Source: DATCLA01 sp036564195
Lineage (GTDB): Bacteria; Bacillota; UBA4882; UBA8346
Reading direction: 5' to 3'
Assembly (NCBI GenBank): GCA_036564195.1
Contig: DATCLA010000119.1
Span: 1-18,532 of the forward strand
DNA: 18,532 bases
Part shown: positions 15,407 through 18,532 of the stretch, piece by piece
Position numbering within the stretch: the stretch's first letter is position 1
Layout of the letters: each line of letters starts with the position of its first letter
Program-made: the position numbers and the translations under genes
Notes under the pieces: generated by a model
Seen by the model: the letters and a program-made list of their open reading frames with translations, nothing else
Told to the model about the DNA's origin: nothing
Databases searched by the model: none

Positions 15407-16232
15407 TGCTGTCCTCCGCACCTAATAATTTAATCTTTTCTATAGCGAAGCGTTTCACAGCTTCGATGGGCTCTTTCATAAATAAATCAATGGCGACGAT
15501 TTCACGACTAACATTAAAAACACTATCCAAAAAGGCGTAGCACAAATCAGTACCAAAGTTAATTTTACGGATCCCCGCTTGGATGGCCAATCGAATCTGG
15601 TCATCCGGAACACCCGAGCCACCGTGTAGAACCAAGGGAAGTTTCGTCGCTTTTTTGATGTCGGAAATCCGTTGAATATCCAGCTTGGGAGCTTGTTTGT
15701 AGCGTCCGTGGGCCGTTCCCACCATAATAGCCAGTGCGGTAACACCAGTTTCTTTGGCATATCGTACCGCTTCGTCCACTTTAGTATATTCACTCAGTTT
15801 AGCGTCTTTGGTAGTGCCAATGTGACCTAATTCTCCCTCGACGCCGATGTCCACAGAGTCACAAAGCGTTACAATCCTCTTAGTAGCCTGGATATTTTCC
15901 TCAAGGGGAAGTGCTGAAGCATCACGCATAATGCCGGTAGCCCCAAGCTTGATAGCACGGATAACTTCAACTTCGCTGGCACCGTGGTCCAGATGGAAGA
16001 CAGCCTTGACCTTTACCTGGTCAATAGCTTGCCGGATGATCGGCGCCAGAAAGTTGCCAATGGAACTGTCAAATAAGCGGCTGTATACCTGTAAGATGAC
16101 AACGCTGTTTGTCGCGGCAGCAGCACTGGCTACGCCCATGACTGTTTCCATGTTATACACATTGAAGGCAGGGATAGCGCATCCCTTTTTTTCGGCAATG
16201 TCCAAAACTGTTTTAAGGTCTACAAGTGACAT
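15399..16232 (-). CDS. Class II (zinc) ketose-bisphosphate-type aldolase, GatY/IolJ/FbaA-like
   Basis: This enzyme splits a phosphorylated ketose to DHAP plus an aldehyde. The 277 residues are near family length. Catalytic D82 and zinc ligand H83 (HLDHGAS), H175 (GTAHGRY) and H203 (LHGGSG) are present, as are VEGELG and NFGTDL. The usual M-I-D-A/G-S-H stretch reads M-R-D-A-S-A (102-107), so a hydrophobic residue becomes arginine and a histidine becomes alanine. This suggests a substrate other than fructose or tagatose bisphosphate. It is the first gene of the seven-gene operon, with AAGGAGA about 12 bases upstream. Its stop overlaps the PfkB kinase start. IolJ-type cleavage of the product made by IolB and the kinase is the natural hypothesis. 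Confidence 0.9.
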   Translation of the reverse strand: MSLVDLKTVLDIAEKKGCAIPAFNVYNMETVMGVASAAAATNSVVILQVYSRLFDSSIGNFLAPIIRQAIDQVKVKAVFHLDHGASEVEVIRAIKLGATGIMRDASALPLEENIQATKRIVTLCDSVDIGVEGELGHIGTTKDAKLSEYTKVDEAVRYAKETGVTALAIMVGTAHGRYKQAPKLDIQRISDIKKATKLPLVLHGGSGVPDDQIRLAIQAGIRKINFGTDLCYAFLDSVFNVSREIVAIDLFMKEPIEAVKRFAIEKIKLLGAEDSND

Positions 16233-16294
16233 AGTTATTTGATTCTCCTTATATTTTGGAACTAAGTTTTACATTTTCCCAGAGTGTAGTGGCG

Positions 16295-16342
16295 TGTTTC
16301 AAATTTTCATATTTTAGTTAAATTCTATAAAAATAATTTTCA
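16295..16342 (-). promoter_or_regulatory. Two candidate RpiR-type operator sites at the catabolic promoter
   Basis: On the - strand, TGAAAATTATTTTTA (16342-16328) fills most of the spacer between -35 and -10. TGAAAATTTGAAACA (16309-16295) lies just after the predicted start. Centres are 33 bp apart, the same as the two sites upstream of the transporter promoter. The second site is weak: only its left half fits TGAA-N7-TTCA. Confidence 0.35.
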
Positions 16343-16350
16343 TATGTCAA
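16322..16350 (-). promoter_or_regulatory. sigma-A promoter of the catabolic operon
   Basis: Read on the - strand, TTGACA (16350-16345), 17 bp and TAGAAT (16327-16322). The predicted start is near 16315, giving an ~83-nt leader before the aldolase ATG at 16232. Confidence 0.8.
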
Positions 16351-16409
16351 GTCGTATTAGTAATTATTTGGTTGAAAAGTTGTTAAAATTCTTTCTGGTA
16401 GCGGTAAGG

Positions 16410-16484
16410 TTGTGCACTCGTGGCACAATCACTCACTACATTGTTACGACTGTAACAGGCTCGGTTTTTCCTTAAGGAAAACCG
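16410..16484. repeat. Three successive inverted repeats between the divergent promoters
   Basis: TTGTGC/GCACAA (16410-16415 with 16423-16428), TGTTAC/GTAACA (16442-16447 with 16452-16457), and a longer AT-rich stem around CCTTAAGG (about 16462-16484) with one extra T. All three lie upstream of both promoters, so they are unlikely to be leader RNA. They may be protein-binding sites, or the remains of a terminator. Confidence 0.5.
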
Positions 16485-16517
16485 GGTACAAGCAAATATA
16501 GCAGCAGATATGATTGT

Positions 16518-16546
16518 TTTACAATAAAATATTTTTATGATATACT
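16518..16546 (+). promoter_or_regulatory. sigma-A promoter of the RpiR-family regulator gene
   Basis: TTTACA (16518-16523), 17 bp and TATACT (16541-16546), with an extended -10 TGA before it. The spacer contains the AT palindrome AAAATATTTT, which could allow autoregulation. Confidence 0.75.
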
Positions 16547-16581
16547 TAAAAAAGCCTGTTAGTAAGGAGAAAAAATATGTC

Positions 16582-17436
16582 ATGTCGACCACTGATTCTG
16601 CCCTGGTGATGAAAATCCAATCATTTATTCCCTCATTGAGTAATACTGAAAAGCGAATTGCGGAATATCTGCTTTCACATTTACGTGAGGTGATTTACCT
16701 ATCCATTACTGATTTGGCAGAGCGGAGCAAAGTTAGTGATGCCACTATCGTCCGTTTTTGCAAGCGTCTGGGCATGCAAGGTTACCAGGAACTCAAGGTA
16801 ATGATTGCTCAGGATCTTGTTTCACCGATCGAGAGTATTCATGAGTCGATTACCGAGCAAGATTCAAACAGTGAGATCATGAATAAGGTCTTTTTTAGTA
16901 CTATCCATTCACTGCAGTACACATTACGGGTGATCAACCAAAAACAGTTTGACCTGGCGATCAAGGCGCTTAACGATGCTAATCTTATCAATATTTATGG
17001 TTGCGGCAATTCCGCCGCCATTGCACTCGACCTGCAACATAAATTGATGCGCCTTGGCATGAAGGCTACTGCTTATAATGACAGCCATATGCAGTGTATT
17101 GCCAGCACGCAACTGAAGTCGGGAGATGTCTGCGTAGCCATTAGCCACTCGGGCTCCTCCCGCGACATCGTGGATGCCGCTGAACTGGCAAAGGATGCCG
17201 GGGCAACGGTTATTTGTATGACTAATATCGGTCGTTCGCCGTTGAGTGACTTGGCGGACATTCGTTTAGATACTGCATCTAAGGAGACGCACTATCATAT
17301 CGTAGCTCTAGCCTCACGTATTGCACAATATACGATTGTCGATAGTCTCTACACAGTGCTTGCCGTTAGGCGTAATATTCATCAAAGTGAACGGGCCCAT
17401 ATCATTGAAAAAGCGCTTTCCAAAAAGAAATATTGA
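16582..17436 (+). CDS. RpiR/MurR-family transcriptional regulator (HTH plus SIS domain)
   Basis: A DNA-binding regulator sensing a phosphosugar. Residues ~10-80 form the HTH_6 domain (LSNTEKRIAEYLL, then SDATIVRFCKRLGMQGYQELK). Residues ~125-260 form a SIS domain with IYGCGNSAA and AISHSGSSRDIVDAAELA, the phosphosugar-binding signatures. The start chosen, ATG 16582, is 12 bases after AAGGAG. An ATG at 16577 is better spaced but out of frame, opening a 10-codon peptide that stops in TGATG. The ATG of that overlap (16609) is in frame and would give a 275-residue protein starting MKIQSFIPSLS. The upstream ATG at 16537 overlaps the -10 region and can be dismissed. The divergent position makes it the likely regulator of the catabolic operon, with a phosphorylated intermediate as effector. 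Confidence 0.93.
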   Translation: MSTTDSALVMKIQSFIPSLSNTEKRIAEYLLSHLREVIYLSITDLAERSKVSDATIVRFCKRLGMQGYQELKVMIAQDLVSPIESIHESITEQDSNSEIMNKVFFSTIHSLQYTLRVINQKQFDLAIKALNDANLINIYGCGNSAAIALDLQHKLMRLGMKATAYNDSHMQCIASTQLKSGDVCVAISHSGSSRDIVDAAELAKDAGATVICMTNIGRSPLSDLADIRLDTASKETHYHIVALASRIAQYTIVDSLYTVLAVRRNIHQSERAHIIEKALSKKKY

Positions 17437-17472
17437 GTTGCTTTCTCAGGTGAGACGGGGAAATACGCATGA

Positions 17473-18501
17473 TTACAGCAGCAGCGCGACCTTGACCGCT
17501 TTTTTGTTACGGATGAGCGCAAAGCCTTCTTGAAAATCCGCTATGGGTAGGCAGTGGGAAATCAGTCGCTCCGGTTGGAGTCGGCCTGTTAATACTGCCT
17601 GACAGATTACATTGTGCGCTGCGCCTTCCTTTTCATGGATGGGAAATTGCATGAACCGTACGCCCCAGTTGCGCATCCCTGATAATGGCAGGTGTAACTC
17701 TTTGCCGGAACGTAACCCATATACGGTAATCATGCCGTCTGGCGCGAGAAAGGGTAGTCCTTGGCGAGTGGTAGATTCGAGTCCTACTGTGTCTATATAG
17801 TGGTTAACCTTGCGGACGCAACGTTTAGTCAACGCTTGTAACTGTTCAGGATTACGATGATCGTATACTGCGGTCGCTCCCATTTTTTCTGCCATGGCGA
17901 GGGTCATTTCGTTTTCGCCGAGCATGTACAATTCGTCCACACCGAACATCTCTGCAATAGAGGTCATACATAAGCCGACAGGTCCATCTCCTACAATTAA
18001 CAGTATATCGTTCTTGGCTACGCCGATCCGGCAAAATGCGCTGTATACCTCTTTAAAGGTGATAGTCATAGCGGCCTGTAACGGCGTAATGCCTGCCGGA
18101 AACACTCGTTGCATTAGGCCAATGGTATACTTGGAGGCTTCTTGATACCCATCAGCAATCATGGCTTGATAATCGGTAACAACCCCATATTCGGAGAAAG
18201 CTCCCCAGCCACTAGCATATTTTTCATTTTTACGGACGATGGAGCGGGTTACCAGATCACCTTTTTGGTAATTGCGTACTTTGGCACCACATTCCACAAC
18301 ATAACCCGCTGATTCATGTCCCAACATGACAGGATAGTCACGGATTTCTGCCAGCGAACCGTTGATGATCTCGTTATCCGTTCCGTTACAAATAATACAG
18401 CAAACATTACGCACCAGTGCGTCATATTCTCCCAGTACAGGCAGAGGAATATCGTCTACAAGCCGGAGCTGGTGTTCTTTTGTAACAATTAAACCTTTCA
18501 T
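17473..18501 (-). CDS. Zinc-binding-type MDR dehydrogenase lacking the structural zinc loop
   Basis: A medium-chain dehydrogenase of 342 residues. ATG 18501 has AGGAGG 6 bases before it; a start 15 bases upstream is less likely. The catalytic zinc residues C38 (ICNGTD) and H62-E63 (LGHES) are in place, and the Rossmann motif reads LIVGDGPVGLCM. The four-cysteine structural zinc loop is absent: the stretch between GDLVTRS and GAFSEYG has none. It resembles sorbitol/threonine dehydrogenase-like proteins that have lost that site. It converges on the regulator gene with only 36 bases between stops and no clear terminator. Its SD is near the window edge, so it may be a later gene of an operon continuing to the right. 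A role in the same pathway is plausible but rests on position only. Confidence 0.85.
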   Translation of the reverse strand: MKGLIVTKEHQLRLVDDIPLPVLGEYDALVRNVCCIICNGTDNEIINGSLAEIRDYPVMLGHESAGYVVECGAKVRNYQKGDLVTRSIVRKNEKYASGWGAFSEYGVVTDYQAMIADGYQEASKYTIGLMQRVFPAGITPLQAAMTITFKEVYSAFCRIGVAKNDILLIVGDGPVGLCMTSIAEMFGVDELYMLGENEMTLAMAEKMGATAVYDHRNPEQLQALTKRCVRKVNHYIDTVGLESTTRQGLPFLAPDGMITVYGLRSGKELHLPLSGMRNWGVRFMQFPIHEKEGAAHNVICQAVLTGRLQPERLISHCLPIADFQEGFALIRNKKAVKVALLL

Positions 18502-18532
18502 TTTTTTCCTCCTCAAGACAATGGTGTTATTA

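Noticed and set aside
15476..15793. - strand frame of 105 codons inside the aldolase gene
   Set aside because: It is an alternate frame of a well-supported aldolase with all active-site residues.
8550..16232. Classical myo-inositol (iol) operon
   Set aside because: IolD, IolE and IolA are absent, and FGGY kinase, epimerase and FAD/Fe-S genes are foreign to that pathway. Only IolB is specific.
8550..16232. Sulfoquinovose degradation cluster
   Set aside because: The kinase-aldolase-isomerase logic is similar, but there is no sulfoquinovosidase, sulfolactaldehyde enzyme or sulfonate exporter, and the isomerase is clearly IolB-like.
16410..16484. Riboswitch or attenuator leader
   Set aside because: The hairpins lie upstream of both predicted promoters and so would not be in either transcript.
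16383..16592. Small - strand gene upstream of the aldolase gene
   Set aside because: It runs across both the hairpin region and the regulator promoter, has no ribosome site and resembles no protein.

Overview
The window looks like a Bacillota chromosome, probably a diderm, sugar-fermenting anaerobe of the Negativicutes type. That placement is inference. It rests on strong SD sequences of the AAGGAGG type, canonical sigma-A promoters, a CBM-bearing cellulase tail, and an ABC solute-binding protein whose signal peptide has no lipobox. That last feature suggests a periplasm rather than a Gram-positive cell surface. No rRNA, CRISPR array, complete transposase or phage gene was seen.

Layout. Positions 2-625 hold the 3' end of a secreted cellulase-type glycoside hydrolase: a CBM3-like tail, a Thr/Pro linker and a CBM2. 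A tRNA-Gly(GCC) follows with its own promoter and terminator (735-908). Positions 905-3042 look rearranged. An iron-type alcohol dehydrogenase gene (1317-2504) lies between two copies of a ~55-bp direct repeat, and the second copy abuts an orphan piece of a CBM2 domain on the opposite strand. A Gfo/Idh/MocA oxidoreductase gene follows (3043-4065). A strong promoter with several candidate operators (4116-4242) then drives a + strand operon: sugar-binding protein, two permeases and a zinc alcohol dehydrogenase (4343-8499). No ABC ATPase gene is present. The operon ends at a terminator shared with a convergent operon.

From 16232 down to 8550 on the - strand runs a seven-gene catabolic operon: class II aldolase, PfkB kinase, aldose 1-epimerase-like protein, AGPS/GlcD-like FAD oxidoreductase, GlpC/GlcF-like Fe-S protein, FGGY kinase and IolB. 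A divergent RpiR-family regulator gene (16582-17436) shares its control region. A second MDR dehydrogenase gene (18501-17473) converges on it.

Proposed function. The two operons look like one uptake-plus-catabolism module for a sugar, polyol or cyclitol. RpiR-type sites with the same 33-bp spacing may lie at both promoters. IolB, a PfkB kinase and a class II aldolase resemble the lower half of myo-inositol catabolism (5-deoxyglucuronate to a 2-deoxy-5-keto-gluconate phosphate to DHAP plus a C3 semialdehyde). IolD, IolE and IolA are not in the window. In their place are an FGGY kinase paired with a membrane-type FAD/Fe-S dehydrogenase, an epimerase and several dehydrogenases. The combination is not a textbook pathway and its substrate cannot be named from sequence alone.
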